Shown here in pieces: positions 53,344 through 63,182 of a stretch of DNA of 64,000 bases (within the stretch, counting starts at the first letter, position 1; each line of letters opens with the position of its first letter). The notes beneath the pieces are model-generated. The model made no database searches. It saw nothing but the letters and a program-made list of their open reading frames with translations, and had not been told where the DNA came from. The position numbers were made by a program, and so were the translations under genes. The stretch covers positions 1 through 64,000 of the forward strand of contig NZ_JAGGKK010000006.1 in assembly GCF_017873675.1 (NCBI RefSeq). The letters run 5' to 3'. This stretch comes from Virgibacillus litoralis (lineage in GTDB: Bacteria; Bacillota; Bacilli; Bacillales; Amphibacillaceae).

Positions 53344-54258
53344 TTAATCCTCACCGATTATTTTAACTTCCCGCTCAAGATTGACACCAAATTTATCTTT
53401 AACTGTGTCCTGAACAAAGTGAATTAAACCAATATATTCTTCAGCAGAAGCACCATTTTTATTCACAATAAAACCTGCATGCTTCAATGAAACTTGGGCT
53501 CCGCCAATTTCCTTTCCTTGGAGGCCGCTATCCTGAATCAGCTTCCCTGCGAAATACCCAGGCGGACGTTTGAACACACTCCCACATGACGGGTACTCTA
53601 ACGGCTGTTTGGATTCACGTTTGAAGGTAAGGTCATCCATTATGGCCTTAATTTCCTCATAGGTACCATCCTTCATAGAAAAAGTTGCCTCTAATACAAT
53701 ATATCCTTTTTCTGGAATATTGCTTGAGCGATATTCTAGGTCCAGGTCATGTGCAGACAACGTATATAAATCACCATTGCGATCAACTACTATGGCACTT
53801 TCCAATACATCCTTAATCTCTCCACCATAAGCACCTGCATTCATAAACAAAGCACCACCAACCGAACCTGGAATTCCACATGCAAACTCAAGCCCTGTTA
53901 ACCTTTTTGATAATGCTTCCCTGGATACATCAATAATCCTAGCACCACTTTGAGCAACAATTGTTGTCCCCGTTGTTTCAATCGATGTTAACTGCTTTAA
54001 ATTCAATACAATACCACGAATTCCACCATCTTTTACTATTAGGTTTGATCCGTTTCCGAGCAGTGTAAAAGGAATATCATCCTTTATGGATAACTTTACA
54101 ATTTGCTTCACTTGTTCATATGTTTCTGGTGTCACAAAAAAATCAGCCTTCCCGCCAAGGCGGGTATACGTATGATTTTTCAAGTGTTCATTAACCATCA
54201 CATTTTTCTCTGATGCAATTGTTGTTAATTTTTCGTACGTATGATGATCATTTACCAC
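53344..54258 (-). CDS. murB: UDP-N-acetylenolpyruvoylglucosamine reductase MurB
   Basis: This enzyme of about 304 residues reduces the enolpyruvyl group in peptidoglycan precursor synthesis. FAD-binding motifs TRLGGKADFF and LLGNGSNLIV are at the start, then FACGIPGSVGGALFMNAGAYGG and the C-terminal PSCGSVFKRP with catalytic Ser, the short (type II) form. I prefer the GTG at 54258, 9 nt after AAAGGA; the ATG at 54267 touches that site. It is monocistronic or follows the hydrolase gene closely. Confidence 0.93.
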   Translation of the reverse strand: MVNDHHTYEKLTTIASEKNVMVNEHLKNHTYTRLGGKADFFVTPETYEQVKQIVKLSIKDDIPFTLLGNGSNLIVKDGGIRGIVLNLKQLTSIETTGTTIVAQSGARIIDVSREALSKRLTGLEFACGIPGSVGGALFMNAGAYGGEIKDVLESAIVVDRNGDLYTLSAHDLDLEYRSSNIPEKGYIVLEATFSMKDGTYEEIKAIMDDLTFKRESKQPLEYPSCGSVFKRPPGYFAGKLIQDSGLQGKEIGGAQVSLKHAGFIVNKNGASAEEYIGLIHFVQDTVKDKFGVNLEREVKIIGED

Positions 54259-54282
54259 TAAAACCATTCCTTTAATAATAAA

Positions 54283-55107
54283 TTATTGTGTTGCACCCTT
54301 AGACTGAAGAAATGAATGAATTAATTTATCAACACGAGTGTCTTCATGCATCTCGCTATGGCCAAGCATATCATCCTCAATCATTTTAACCTGCAATTGA
54401 TCTTTCCTTACAATACTTCGTAATGATTGCACACTTTCTGGCATTGCAACAAGATCCCCAGTACTACCAATGTTTAAGACATTAAGTCCTCCTGGTATAG
54501 TATGCTTTTTCTTACGTATCGTTTGCAATGCAACAGAATCAGGTTTTAAATCAGCAGCTGCTGCATCACGATGGACCTGGAAGTATTGTTTACTATATAC
54601 GCCATCAAAAGGACTTCCAACCGTGACTAACTTTGCAACACGCGGATAAAGCTTTTGATCCTGATATTCTTCAATAAACTTCAATGCAACAAGTCCACCC
54701 ATAGAATGTCCAACCAGATTAACAGTACCAATTTGATACGTTTCCTTCATATGTGAAAGTACAGATGAAAGCCAACTCGAAGTATCCATGAAGCTTGCGC
54801 GGCTATTTTCAAAAATCACTTGCACAAAAGCAGGCTCTGTCTTTCCTTTGCTGAGGTTGGCAACATTTATTCTTCCCTGAGGCGAAACGCGGTAGACCAA
54901 TACTTTATTACCCCAGCCATACCTGTATTCAAACCTGTTCAGCATATTGCCAAATGAATTAAAGGTACCCTTGTAGCCGTGAACGAATACCGTTGGATTT
55001 CCTATATTCTGTTCTGATTTTGTCTCTTTTGGTATATAAATCACGAGTATTATACTTATTAATATCGCGAATAGTGACACTACACTTATAATATGTTTCT
55101 TATTCAA
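54283..55107 (-). CDS. Secreted alpha/beta hydrolase (DUF915)
   Basis: This 274-residue protein has an N-terminal membrane or signal segment (about residues 6-25) and a DUF915-type alpha/beta hydrolase fold: FVHGYKGTFNSFGNML, the nucleophile elbow GHSMGGLVALKF, and a late catalytic His in MLGHSEMHED. Substrate unknown; the family is often called cell-surface hydrolase. The start is TTG with only a modest site. It lies between DUF454 and murB genes in one direction. Confidence 0.85.
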   Translation of the reverse strand: MNKKHIISVVSLFAILISIILVIYIPKETKSEQNIGNPTVFVHGYKGTFNSFGNMLNRFEYRYGWGNKVLVYRVSPQGRINVANLSKGKTEPAFVQVIFENSRASFMDTSSWLSSVLSHMKETYQIGTVNLVGHSMGGLVALKFIEEYQDQKLYPRVAKLVTVGSPFDGVYSKQYFQVHRDAAAADLKPDSVALQTIRKKKHTIPGGLNVLNIGSTGDLVAMPESVQSLRSIVRKDQLQVKMIEDDMLGHSEMHEDTRVDKLIHSFLQSKGATQ

Positions 55108-55128
55108 AAAACTGACCCCACTAACATA

Positions 55129-55515
55129 CTAACTTCTTTCTGTCTTATGCAATGTTTTCTGTTTTAAAATAAACCACGAAAAAAACATGGCGATACAAGC
55201 TAATAATAATTTAACTATAATTAATGGAATAACAAACAAGATAGTATATCCCATCGATAACCATAGAACAGAAACACCTATTATTTTCGCCTTTAATGGA
55301 ATCCCTTTTCCTAATCGGTAATTCTCAATATACGAACCAAAATATCTATTAGTAATTAACCATTCATATAATCGGTTGGAGCTTCTTACATAACATGCAG
55401 CAGCCAAGAGTAATAATGGTGTGGTAGGCAGTAAGGGAAGAATAATCCCCAATAGTCCTAAAGCCAATGATATTGACCCCGCAATAATTAATAGAAGTTT
55501 CGTAAGTTGTTTCAT
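55129..55515 (-). CDS. YbaN-type DUF454 membrane protein
   Basis: The 128-residue protein has four membrane helices in two pairs and the family motif LGIILPLLPTTPLLLLAAAC followed by RSSNRLYEWLITNRYFG. Function unknown. It is 21 nt upstream of the hydrolase gene, in the same direction, so the two may be cotranscribed. Confidence 0.82.
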   Translation of the reverse strand: MKQLTKLLLIIAGSISLALGLLGIILPLLPTTPLLLLAAACYVRSSNRLYEWLITNRYFGSYIENYRLGKGIPLKAKIIGVSVLWLSMGYTILFVIPLIIVKLLLACIAMFFSWFILKQKTLHKTERS

Positions 55516-55628
55516 ATGTTTTACACCAGCTAAAAGTGATATTTTTTTATATAACCATTATAGCATCCAAAATACTATTATACCTCCTACCTTTCATAAA
55601 AACTATGACAATTTCTGTACTAATGATA

Positions 55629-56423
55629 TTAGAGCTTCGTTATATTATGAAATACTGGTACACCATTATTAAATGTTGCAATATAGTTAAAACCCAGTCC
55701 CTTAAGCATATCAAGTGATTCCTTAAAGTCATATGCCAGTGTGGATTCTACATGTGAGTCCGATCCTAAAGTCAGGATTTCACCACCACACTCCTTATAA
55801 AGCCTTAGAATATCGGAGCTAGGCATTCCATTTTTTAAACCATATCGAATCCCGGATGTATTCAATTCAATACCTTTACCCTTTGATACTATCTCCTTAA
55901 AAATTTGCTGCAATATGTCATGAAAATCATGTGTGCTGTTCTGTTTAGCATATCGCTTCACTAAGTCAATATGCCCTAGTACGTTATATTGATTAAAGTT
56001 TTTAACACAATACAACAGATCCTCATAATACGCAAGGTATGAATCATCTACTGATCTATTATTAAAAAATCTGCCTGAATGCAGGTCCTTTTGCTCGGAA
56101 GTATGCATTGAGCAAATAATAAAATCAAACATTCTATCGGCAAGTAAATCATTGTACCTTTTTACAAGATGTGGCTGTATTCCAATTTCTACTCCCTTTT
56201 TAATAGAAATAGAATCAGCATAAACAGCTTTCAATTCTTTTATTTTTTCATCATATTGTTCCAGGTCAAAATAAAATACAATCGAATCATCTGGATAGTC
56301 ATAGTCAATATGGTCCGTAAAACAAATTTCTTCTAGCCCTAATTCGATTGCCTTTTCAATCGTTTTTTCCATTGGTGTCGTGCTATCAGCCGAAAAATCA
56401 CTGTGAACATGATAATCAAACAT
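55629..56423 (-). CDS. hisJ: Histidinol-phosphatase, PHP family (HisJ/HisK type)
   Basis: This protein of 264 residues has the PHP-domain metal motifs YHVHSDFS at the N-terminus, CFTDHIDY, CSMHTSEQ, LGHIDLVKR and a late SDSH. In Bacilli the PHP enzyme dephosphorylates histidinol-phosphate, since HisB there lacks the phosphatase domain. I start at the ATG at 56423, 9 nt after GGGGAG. It is divergent from the his operon across about 110 bp, which fits its role. Confidence 0.88.
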   Translation of the reverse strand: MFDYHVHSDFSADSTTPMEKTIEKAIELGLEEICFTDHIDYDYPDDSIVFYFDLEQYDEKIKELKAVYADSISIKKGVEIGIQPHLVKRYNDLLADRMFDFIICSMHTSEQKDLHSGRFFNNRSVDDSYLAYYEDLLYCVKNFNQYNVLGHIDLVKRYAKQNSTHDFHDILQQIFKEIVSKGKGIELNTSGIRYGLKNGMPSSDILRLYKECGGEILTLGSDSHVESTLAYDFKESLDMLKGLGFNYIATFNNGVPVFHNITKL

Positions 56424-56537
56424 ACTCAATAACTCCCCTTACAGTTGACATTTTATCTATTACTAATTAGAATAATATATAACTTTAATTAAGTAAAGCG
56501 ATAAAGTGATAAAGTGAATGGAAGGTGACTACTTTTA

Positions 56538-57791
56538 ATGGATCAATATTTATTCGAAAGTACAAAAGATACTAGTGTTGAAGATTTTCAAATACGGGAT
56601 AATCTGATATCAATATTAAAAAATCGCTTTAGCACTTATGGATATAAACAAGTACGGACAACTACATTTGAATTTTACGATTTATATTCGACGATGGCCG
56701 GTACCATAAATAAAGATGAAATGCTTAAAGTAATTGATTCTTCCGGAAAAGTATTAGTATTGCGTCCTGATGTAACAATTCCAATTACGAGAATGATTGC
56801 ATCCAATAAACAACCACTCTCACAAGGATCAAGATTTTTCTACGTGCTGGATGTGTTTCGTCAATCAGCCGAGCAAGCAGACAACAAAGAAACAACACAG
56901 GCAGGTATTGAAAGTTTTGGTGAAAGCACACCTGAAAACGATGCAGAAGTTATTGCTTTAGCAATTCATACGTTAAAAGACTTAGGATTTGAATCATTTA
57001 AACTAGAGGTTGGACATGCAGGATATTTTAAGGAACTCGTAAATCAACTAGCATTATCGCAGAGTGAATTAGATCAGTTGAAAGGATTAATTCAATCAAA
57101 GAACCTTACTGAAATTGGACCATTCCTTGAAAGATTGTCCATTGATAAAAAACTTTGTGAAGCTGTTCAAGAAATACCCCTTCTATATGGTGATCCAGAG
57201 GATGTAATTAAACGTGCTGGCAAAATTGCATTAAATGAAAAAATGCAACAGAAGATTAAAAACCTCAGTGATATTTACGATGTACTCAAGGCATATGGTG
57301 TAGATGACTCAGTCATATTTGACCTTGGATTAATCAACAATATGAACTACTATTCAGGGGTGATTTTTCAAGGATTTGTGGCAAGCTTCGGCAAACCAGT
57401 ATTAATGGGTGGAAGATATGATCAGCTGGCCGAACATTTTGATACTTCCATACCAGCGATTGGATTCGCCTGTGAAGTTGATAACCTTTTATATTCTATG
57501 ACACGGAAAAATCTGATAGCAAATGACACACCATCTATAGATATGATTATATGTTACGAAGATTCCAGGCAAAAAGATGCGTTACTTGCTGCTAATACAC
57601 TGCGTGAGGCAGGCTATCGCATTATCACTTATACAATGGATGATAACCGTAATATTGATGACTCCGGCGCTAAATATATTGCTTATTTTCAAACTGAAGA
57701 AAATCTAGTAATCGACAAAAACCGAAAAACTCCATTTACAAACTATAATGAGTTAGAACTGCTGCTTCAAGAAGGAATGAGGGATAATTAA
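56538..57791 (+). CDS. hisZ: ATP phosphoribosyltransferase regulatory subunit HisZ
   Basis: This 417-residue protein is a histidyl-tRNA synthetase-like fold without tRNA-charging parts: RPDVTIPITRMIAS, FYVLDVFRQSAEQ, and NNMNYYSGVIFQGFV. It pairs with the short HisG and is needed for its activity and feedback control by histidine. The ATG follows GGAAGGTG. It is the first gene of the his operon; no T-box leader was seen ahead of it. The hisG start follows its stop directly. Confidence 0.93.
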   Translation: MDQYLFESTKDTSVEDFQIRDNLISILKNRFSTYGYKQVRTTTFEFYDLYSTMAGTINKDEMLKVIDSSGKVLVLRPDVTIPITRMIASNKQPLSQGSRFFYVLDVFRQSAEQADNKETTQAGIESFGESTPENDAEVIALAIHTLKDLGFESFKLEVGHAGYFKELVNQLALSQSELDQLKGLIQSKNLTEIGPFLERLSIDKKLCEAVQEIPLLYGDPEDVIKRAGKIALNEKMQQKIKNLSDIYDVLKAYGVDDSVIFDLGLINNMNYYSGVIFQGFVASFGKPVLMGGRYDQLAEHFDTSIPAIGFACEVDNLLYSMTRKNLIANDTPSIDMIICYEDSRQKDALLAANTLREAGYRIITYTMDDNRNIDDSGAKYIAYFQTEENLVIDKNRKTPFTNYNELELLLQEGMRDN

Positions 57792-58418
57792 ATGGAATAT
57801 GTAACATTAGCATTAGCAAAAGGCAGAACAGCGGAAAGTACGATTGAATTACTTAATAATGCTGGTATCGATTTCCCTGACTTTCATACGAAAAGCCGTA
57901 AGCTGGTTTTTTACAATACCGATCAAACTGTTAAGTTAATTTTTGTTAAAGCAGTTGATGTCCCAACTTATGTAGAAAAAGGGGCTGCTGATATTGGGGT
58001 TGTCGGAAAAGACAATATATTGGAATCACAAGCAGATATTTACGAAATACTAGATTTAAAGTTAGGCAGATGTCAATTTGTTGTCGCTGGAAAGCCTGAA
58101 ACATCTTTGGAAAGCACGCAGAAACTAACTATCGCATCTAAATACCCAACAGTGGCTAAGAGTCATTTCCAGCAAAAGGGGATCCCAATTGAAACAATTA
58201 AATTAAATGGATCAGTTGAACTAGCCCCACTTATTGGTTTAGCTGATATTATTGTTGATATCGTAGAAACTGGAACCACCATCAATGAAAATGGATTGAA
58301 AATCATCGATGAAATTGAGGACATCAGCACAAGGTTAATCGTCAATAAAGCAAGTTTCACTACGAAATCTGCTTTAATACACGAACTTATTAATAAACTA
58401 AAATCGGTTATGGAGTGA
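57792..58418 (+). CDS. hisG: ATP phosphoribosyltransferase HisG (short form)
   Basis: This 208-residue enzyme joins ATP and PRPP in the first step of histidine synthesis. Motifs LALAKGRTAE, ADIGVVGKDNI and the PRPP loop DIIVDIVETGTTINENGL are present. It lacks the C-terminal regulatory domain, as expected with HisZ. Its start follows the hisZ stop with no gap. Confidence 0.95.
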   Translation: MEYVTLALAKGRTAESTIELLNNAGIDFPDFHTKSRKLVFYNTDQTVKLIFVKAVDVPTYVEKGAADIGVVGKDNILESQADIYEILDLKLGRCQFVVAGKPETSLESTQKLTIASKYPTVAKSHFQQKGIPIETIKLNGSVELAPLIGLADIIVDIVETGTTINENGLKIIDEIEDISTRLIVNKASFTTKSALIHELINKLKSVME

Positions 58419-58424
58419 TATTTG

Positions 58425-59711
58425 ATGATGCAGATAACACCCGAGCAATTTAGGCAAGAGAAAAAAAGTGAAACTTATTCCCAAACAGATGAAAATAACA
58501 TTGATGAAACCGTCCTAGAGATTATTAAGCAGGTTAAAAAAGATGGGAATGAGGCATTGTATCGTTTTACTGAACAATTCGATGGTATAAAACTAAAGCA
58601 GTTAGCCGTAACGAAGGATGAATTCATTGAGGCTAATGGCATGATCACTGACGAATTCAGATCGGCACTAGAAGCAGCAAAAACTAACATTACTGCTTTT
58701 CATGAAGTACAAAAAGAATATTCCTGGTTTACTGATAATGCTGAAGGTATCATGCTCGGACAGAAAGTCACTCCATTAGAAAAAGTTGGCGTTTATGTCC
58801 CAGGAGGTAAGGCTTCCTATCCTTCTACAGTCTTAATGAACGTCATCCCAGCTAAGCTTGCCGGCGTGGAAAAAATCGTTATCACTACACCACCAGATGC
58901 AAACGGAAAAATCAGCCCAGAGGTACTTGCAGCAGCAGAGGCAGTCGGTGTTGACGAAGTTTATAAATTAGGCGGTGCGCAGGCAATAGCTGCACTGGCG
59001 TACGGAACTTCAAGTATAGAAAAGGTTGCCAAAATAGTTGGCCCAGGTAATGCTTTTGTGGCACGGGCGAAAAAATGGGTATATGGTGATGTTGCTATCG
59101 ATATGATAGCCGGGCCAAGTGAAATATGTGTTGTTGCAGATGAATCAGCTCCAGCTGATTACGTTGCAGCAGATTTACTCTCACAAGCGGAGCATGATGA
59201 ACAATCCAGTTCAATTTGCATTACAACAAGCAAATCATTAGCCACAGAAATTCAACGAGAAATTAACCAACAAACAGCTACACTTGACCGTAAAGATATT
59301 ATTGAAAAAGCACTCACACAAAATGGCAGAATCATAGTTGCGGGAAATATTCAGGAAGCATTCAACTTAATTAATGAGATTGCGCCAGAACATTTACAGC
59401 TTATGATAGAAAACGCGACCGAGAAAGTAGCATATATCAAGAATGCAGGAGCTATTTTTCTAGGAAACTTCTCGCCTGAACCGTTAGGAGATTATTTTGC
59501 CGGACCAAATCATACCCTGCCAACAAGTGGAACAGCTGCTTTTTCTTCTCCGCTTGGTGTGTACGATTTCGTGAAAAAATCAAGTGTTATCCGTTACTCA
59601 AGGGATTCGTTACTAGATGCTTCTAGACATATAACAACCTTAGCAAACGCTGAAGGGTTATCAGCACATGCTAATTCAATTCAAATAAGAAAGGATAATC
59701 ATAATGCGTAG
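58425..59711 (+). CDS. hisD: Histidinol dehydrogenase HisD
   Basis: This protein of 428 residues oxidises histidinol to histidine through the aldehyde. Motifs VGVYVPGGKASYPSTVLMN, GPGNAFVARAKK, AGPSEICVVAD, the zinc-site SQAEHDEQSS and EHLQLM are present. GGAG lies 9 nt before the ATG at 58425 (a second ATG follows directly). It overlaps hisB by 8 nt. Confidence 0.95.
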   Translation: MMQITPEQFRQEKKSETYSQTDENNIDETVLEIIKQVKKDGNEALYRFTEQFDGIKLKQLAVTKDEFIEANGMITDEFRSALEAAKTNITAFHEVQKEYSWFTDNAEGIMLGQKVTPLEKVGVYVPGGKASYPSTVLMNVIPAKLAGVEKIVITTPPDANGKISPEVLAAAEAVGVDEVYKLGGAQAIAALAYGTSSIEKVAKIVGPGNAFVARAKKWVYGDVAIDMIAGPSEICVVADESAPADYVAADLLSQAEHDEQSSSICITTSKSLATEIQREINQQTATLDRKDIIEKALTQNGRIIVAGNIQEAFNLINEIAPEHLQLMIENATEKVAYIKNAGAIFLGNFSPEPLGDYFAGPNHTLPTSGTAAFSSPLGVYDFVKKSSVIRYSRDSLLDASRHITTLANAEGLSAHANSIQIRKDNHNA

Positions 59712-60288
59712 ACATTCTATTAAACGCGCGACTTCAGAAACATCGATTGCACTGGATTTCTCAATAGATGGTACAGGTAAGTCGTCAATCAATTCTGGAG
59801 TAGGATTTCTAGACCACATGTTAGTTCTAATGACAAAGCATGGATTATTTAATCTTGATTTGTCGTGTGAAGGCGATTTAGATGTTGATCAGCATCACAC
59901 TGTAGAGGATATTGGAATTGCTTTAGGGCAAGCATTTAATGAAGGACTTGGCAATAAAGAAGGAATAACTCGTTACGCCACCAAAACGGTTCCAATGGAC
60001 GAAGCACTTTCTACGATTTCGGTAGATATTAGTGGACGTCCCTACCTTGTATATAATGTTTATGGTTTAAAAGATAAAGTTGGCAATTTTGACACAGAGC
60101 TAGTTGAAGAATTCTTTCAGGCGTTTGCAAGCAATGCCAAGCTTACCCTTCATATCAATCTGGCATACGGAACAAACACGCATCATATTATCGAATCTAT
60201 TTTTAAAGGATTTGGACGTGCATTAGACCAAGCAAGCCAAGAGAACCCTCGCATAAAAGGGATCCCATCGACAAAAGGAACCCTATAA
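59704..60288 (+). CDS. hisB: Imidazoleglycerol-phosphate dehydratase HisB
   Basis: This 194-residue enzyme carries the paired metal motifs GFLDHMLVLMTKHG and DQHHTVEDIGIALGQA, then YGTNTHHIIESIFKGFG. It has no phosphatase domain, in keeping with the separate PHP enzyme. Its stop codon TAA lies within a 9-bp target duplication (CTATAAAGG, 60283-60291) that marks an insertion between hisB and hisH. Confidence 0.95.
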   Translation: MRRHSIKRATSETSIALDFSIDGTGKSSINSGVGFLDHMLVLMTKHGLFNLDLSCEGDLDVDQHHTVEDIGIALGQAFNEGLGNKEGITRYATKTVPMDEALSTISVDISGRPYLVYNVYGLKDKVGNFDTELVEEFFQAFASNAKLTLHINLAYGTNTHHIIESIFKGFGRALDQASQENPRIKGIPSTKGTL

Positions 60289-60291
60289 AGG

Positions 60292-60442
60292 TTGTTTAAA
60301 AAGTCCGGTAAAAATGACACATCGAATTTCTTCGTTAGCTTGCTTTTCCGTTGCTCACGTATTAATAGCATACGTTCCGCTACTCAAAGCTACGCTGCCT
60401 CGAACTTCTTGGTCCTTTTTATCCTCCTTTTTTAAACACGCA
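60292..60442. mobile_element. 151-bp insertion (MITE-like) between hisB and hisH with 9-bp target duplication
   Basis: CTATAAAGG is present at 60283-60291 and again at 60443-60451, flanking a 151-bp segment with partly complementary ends (TTGTTTAAAAA on the left, TTTTTTAAACACGCA on the right) and an internal GC-richer hairpin region. Removing the insert and one copy leaves hisB, its TAA stop and the hisH ribosome binding site AAAGGAG in a normal 20-bp spacing. The inserted DNA has no gene. It is a clear sign of transposition of a non-autonomous element. Confidence 0.85.
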
Positions 60443-60462
60443 CTATAAAGGAGATATTATCT

Positions 60463-61068
60463 ATGATCGCATTAATAGACTACGGGGCTGGTAATATTAA
60501 AAGCCTGCAGTTCGCCCTAACAAAGCTAAACCTGGATTCCTGTTTAACGACTGATAAACAAACAATTAAAAATGCCACAGCAATCATACTTCCTGGTGTT
60601 GGCGCATTTAAAGATGCAATCGAAGCGCTTGGTGAATTAGATTTAATTCGTACTATTCAACAAGAGGCATCTTCTGGCAAACCATTGCTTGGAATCTGTT
60701 TAGGTATGCAACTTTTCTATGAGCGAAGCTATGAAGATGGAGATTGGCAAGGAATTGGACTCCTGCACGGTGACGTAAAACGAATTACTGATTCAGTAAA
60801 AGTGCCGCACATGGGCTGGAATACCTTATCACACCAACATAAAACCCCATTATTAAATAACATTAAAGAAGATGCCTATGTTTATTTTGTTCACTCCTAT
60901 GCAGTTGGCTCTTATCAGCAGGAAGACCTTGTAAGTAGTGCTGATTATGGTGGTCTTATCCCTGCAGTGGTACAAAAAGAAAATATTATCGGCATGCAAT
61001 TTCACCCTGAAAAGAGTGGTGAAGTTGGGTTACAGCTATTACAAAACTTCGGGGAGATGATTTCATGA
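60463..61068 (+). CDS. hisH: Imidazole glycerol phosphate synthase glutaminase subunit HisH
   Basis: This 201-residue class I glutamine amidotransferase has the oxyanion region DYGAGNIKSL, nucleophile Cys in GKPLLGICLGMQLFYE and His/Glu in QFHPEKSG. It supplies ammonia to HisF. AAAGGAG, part of the second target duplication, precedes the ATG by 11 nt. It overlaps hisA by 4 nt. Confidence 0.95.
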   Translation: MIALIDYGAGNIKSLQFALTKLNLDSCLTTDKQTIKNATAIILPGVGAFKDAIEALGELDLIRTIQQEASSGKPLLGICLGMQLFYERSYEDGDWQGIGLLHGDVKRITDSVKVPHMGWNTLSHQHKTPLLNNIKEDAYVYFVHSYAVGSYQQEDLVSSADYGGLIPAVVQKENIIGMQFHPEKSGEVGLQLLQNFGEMIS

Positions 61069-61787
61069 TTCTATTTCCAGCTATCGATATTAGAAATGGC
61101 AAATGTGTTCGCCTAATCCAAGGAGACTATAATCAAGAAAAGATTTATCATGATTCTCCAGTTGAAGCAGCAAAGCAATGGCAGGACAAACAAGCTACCT
61201 ATCTTCATATCGTGGATCTTGATGGAGCTAAAACAGGTGAATCAAGCAATATAGATTCCATCAAAGCCATTGCCCAACAAACAACAATCCCTATTCAAGT
61301 TGGTGGTGGAATTCGTTCTTCACATAAAATTAAAGACTATTTAGAAGCAGGAGTTGAACGAGTTATTGTTGGTACAGCAGCAATTAATGATAAAGAATTC
61401 CTGCAACAGTCTATTCGTGATCACGGAGACCAAATTGCCGTATCGATTGATGCAAGAAATGGATATGTAGCCACTGATGGCTGGACGGAAACAAGCAGTG
61501 TAAAAGCAACTGACCTTGTTAAAGAGTTAGAGCAGTTAGGTGTAAAAACAATTATATATACTGATATTTTAAAGGATGGCATGCTAAAAGGACCAAACTT
61601 TGCTGAACTGCAGCAATTAAAAGATACTACTTCAATTAACCTGATTGCTTCTGGTGGTGTTTCCACAAAGCAGGACATCGATCGGTTAAAGTCGATGAAC
61701 CTCTATGGTGCTATTATTGGAAAAGCATTATATGACGGAACGGTAACCTTTGAATCGCTATTGGACGGTGAAAATAATGCTGGCTAA
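61065..61787 (+). CDS. hisA: Phosphoribosylformimino isomerase HisA
   Basis: This 240-residue TIM barrel converts ProFAR to [23 protein letters not shown] at the N-terminus, VGGGIRS and LIASGGVST show the phosphate-binding loops, and the two half-barrel Asp residues (AIDIR, TDILKDG) are present. The start overlaps the hisH stop. Its end overlaps hisF by 11 nt. Confidence 0.95.
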   Translation: MILFPAIDIRNGKCVRLIQGDYNQEKIYHDSPVEAAKQWQDKQATYLHIVDLDGAKTGESSNIDSIKAIAQQTTIPIQVGGGIRSSHKIKDYLEAGVERVIVGTAAINDKEFLQQSIRDHGDQIAVSIDARNGYVATDGWTETSSVKATDLVKELEQLGVKTIIYTDILKDGMLKGPNFAELQQLKDTTSINLIASGGVSTKQDIDRLKSMNLYGAIIGKALYDGTVTFESLLDGENNAG

Positions 61788-62541
61788 ACGAATTGTTCCT
61801 TGCCTCGATGTTGATAAAGGACGTGTTGTTAAAGGGCGTAAATTTCAAAATATCCAGGATGTTGATGACCCGGTAGACTTAGCTAAAAAATATAATCAAG
61901 CTGGCGCTGATGAACTTGTCTTTTACGATATAACTGCGTCCAATGAAAACCGCAACATCTTCCTTGATGTAGTTGAAAATGTTGCAGCAGAAATAGCTAT
62001 ACCTTTTTCTGTAGGTGGAGGTATAAGGACTATATCTGATATTCATCAAACACTAAGAGCCGGGGCTGACAAAGTATCAATAAACAGTGCAGCAATTAAA
62101 AACCCTCAGTTAATAAAAGACGCTGCTTTAAAATTTGGCAGTCAATGTGTCGTACTTTCCATTGACGCTAAAGCGGTAAGCGAAAACACCTGGCAGGTAT
62201 ATATAAACGGCGGACGAACAAATACCGAGATGGACGCAATCGAATGGGCAATTAAAGGGGAACAGCTTGGGGCCGGAGAGATTGTCATCAACGCAATTGA
62301 TGTTGATGGAGAAAAGAACGGATATAACCTGGAGCTAACCAGAGCAATCGCAGATAAAGTAAATATCCCAATTATTGCAAGTGGCGGTGCAGGAACTAAA
62401 GAGCATTTTGCTAATGTACTTCAAAAAGGTGGTGCCGATGCTGCCCTAGCAGCATCGGTATTCCATTATAGTGAAATACAAATACCGGATTTAAAAGAAT
62501 ATCTTGCAGTCAGCAATATCATTGTAAGGAGGGAAATCTAA
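61777..62541 (+). CDS. hisF: Imidazole glycerol phosphate synthase cyclase subunit HisF
   Basis: This protein of 254 residues begins [20 protein letters not shown], the family's N-terminus, so the ATG at 61777 is used even though an in-frame start lies 9 codons earlier. [18 protein letters not shown] and [13 protein letters not shown] complete the barrel loops, with the general acid/base Asp residues kept. It works with HisH. The stop overlaps the hisI start by 1 nt. Confidence 0.95.
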   Translation: MLAKRIVPCLDVDKGRVVKGRKFQNIQDVDDPVDLAKKYNQAGADELVFYDITASNENRNIFLDVVENVAAEIAIPFSVGGGIRTISDIHQTLRAGADKVSINSAAIKNPQLIKDAALKFGSQCVVLSIDAKAVSENTWQVYINGGRTNTEMDAIEWAIKGEQLGAGEIVINAIDVDGEKNGYNLELTRAIADKVNIPIIASGGAGTKEHFANVLQKGGADAALAASVFHYSEIQIPDLKEYLAVSNIIVRREI

Positions 62542-63182
62542 TGGAAACGAATATAAACCAGCTTTCTTTTGACGAAAATGGGCTTATCCCAGCAATTATA
62601 CAAAATTTTAAAACAGGTGAAGTGCTGACACTTGCGTATATGAATGAAACCTCACTAAATAAAACACTGCAGACAGGTGAAACATGGTTCTTCAGCCGCA
62701 AACGGCAGCAGCTTTGGAATAAAGGAGAAACATCCGGAAACAAACAAATCGTCAAAAACATCAGCTATGATTGTGATGCAGATAGCCTATTAGTTCAAGT
62801 TAATCCCACTGGACCGGCATGTCATACAGGCAATGATACTTGCTTTTTTCAAACTCTCTTCTCTGATGAAATACAAACTAGAAACGTAATACACCAGTTA
62901 GCTAAAAAAGTAAGTGAACGAAAACAGCAGCCGGTAGATGGTTCCTATACAACTTACTTATTCACAGAAGGGATAGATAAAGTTCTCAAAAAGGTAGGTG
63001 AAGAAGCAAGTGAAGTAATAATAGGCGCGAAGAATCATGATAAGCAGGAAGTAACATGGGAAATTGCTGATTTAACCTATCATACACTCGTTTTAATGGA
63101 ACTGTTAGATGTAACAGTCGAGGATATAAAAAACGAACTCTATGGACGCCACATTACAAAAGAGGGTAATAAAAATGAGTAA
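62541..63182 (+). CDS. hisI: Bifunctional HisIE (phosphoribosyl-AMP cyclohydrolase and phosphoribosyl-ATP pyrophosphatase)
   Basis: The 213-residue protein has an N-terminal cyclohydrolase with [20 protein letters not shown] and the zinc Cys set DCDADSLL ... [12 protein letters not shown], then a pyrophosphatase domain from about residue 115 with [20 protein letters not shown]. The fusion is common. GGAGG lies before the ATG. It overlaps the hisC start by 8 nt. Confidence 0.93.
   Translation: METNINQLSFDENGLIPAIIQNFKTGEVLTLAYMNETSLNKTLQTGETWFFSRKRQQLWNKGETSGNKQIVKNISYDCDADSLLVQVNPTGPACHTGNDTCFFQTLFSDEIQTRNVIHQLAKKVSERKQQPVDGSYTTYLFTEGIDKVLKKVGEEASEVIIGAKNHDKQEVTWEIADLTYHTLVLMELLDVTVEDIKNELYGRHITKEGNKNE

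Noticed and set aside
56430-56537. T-box or other amino-acid leader for the his operon
   Set aside because: The roughly 110-bp divergent region is too short, and no AGGGTGGNACC motif is present.
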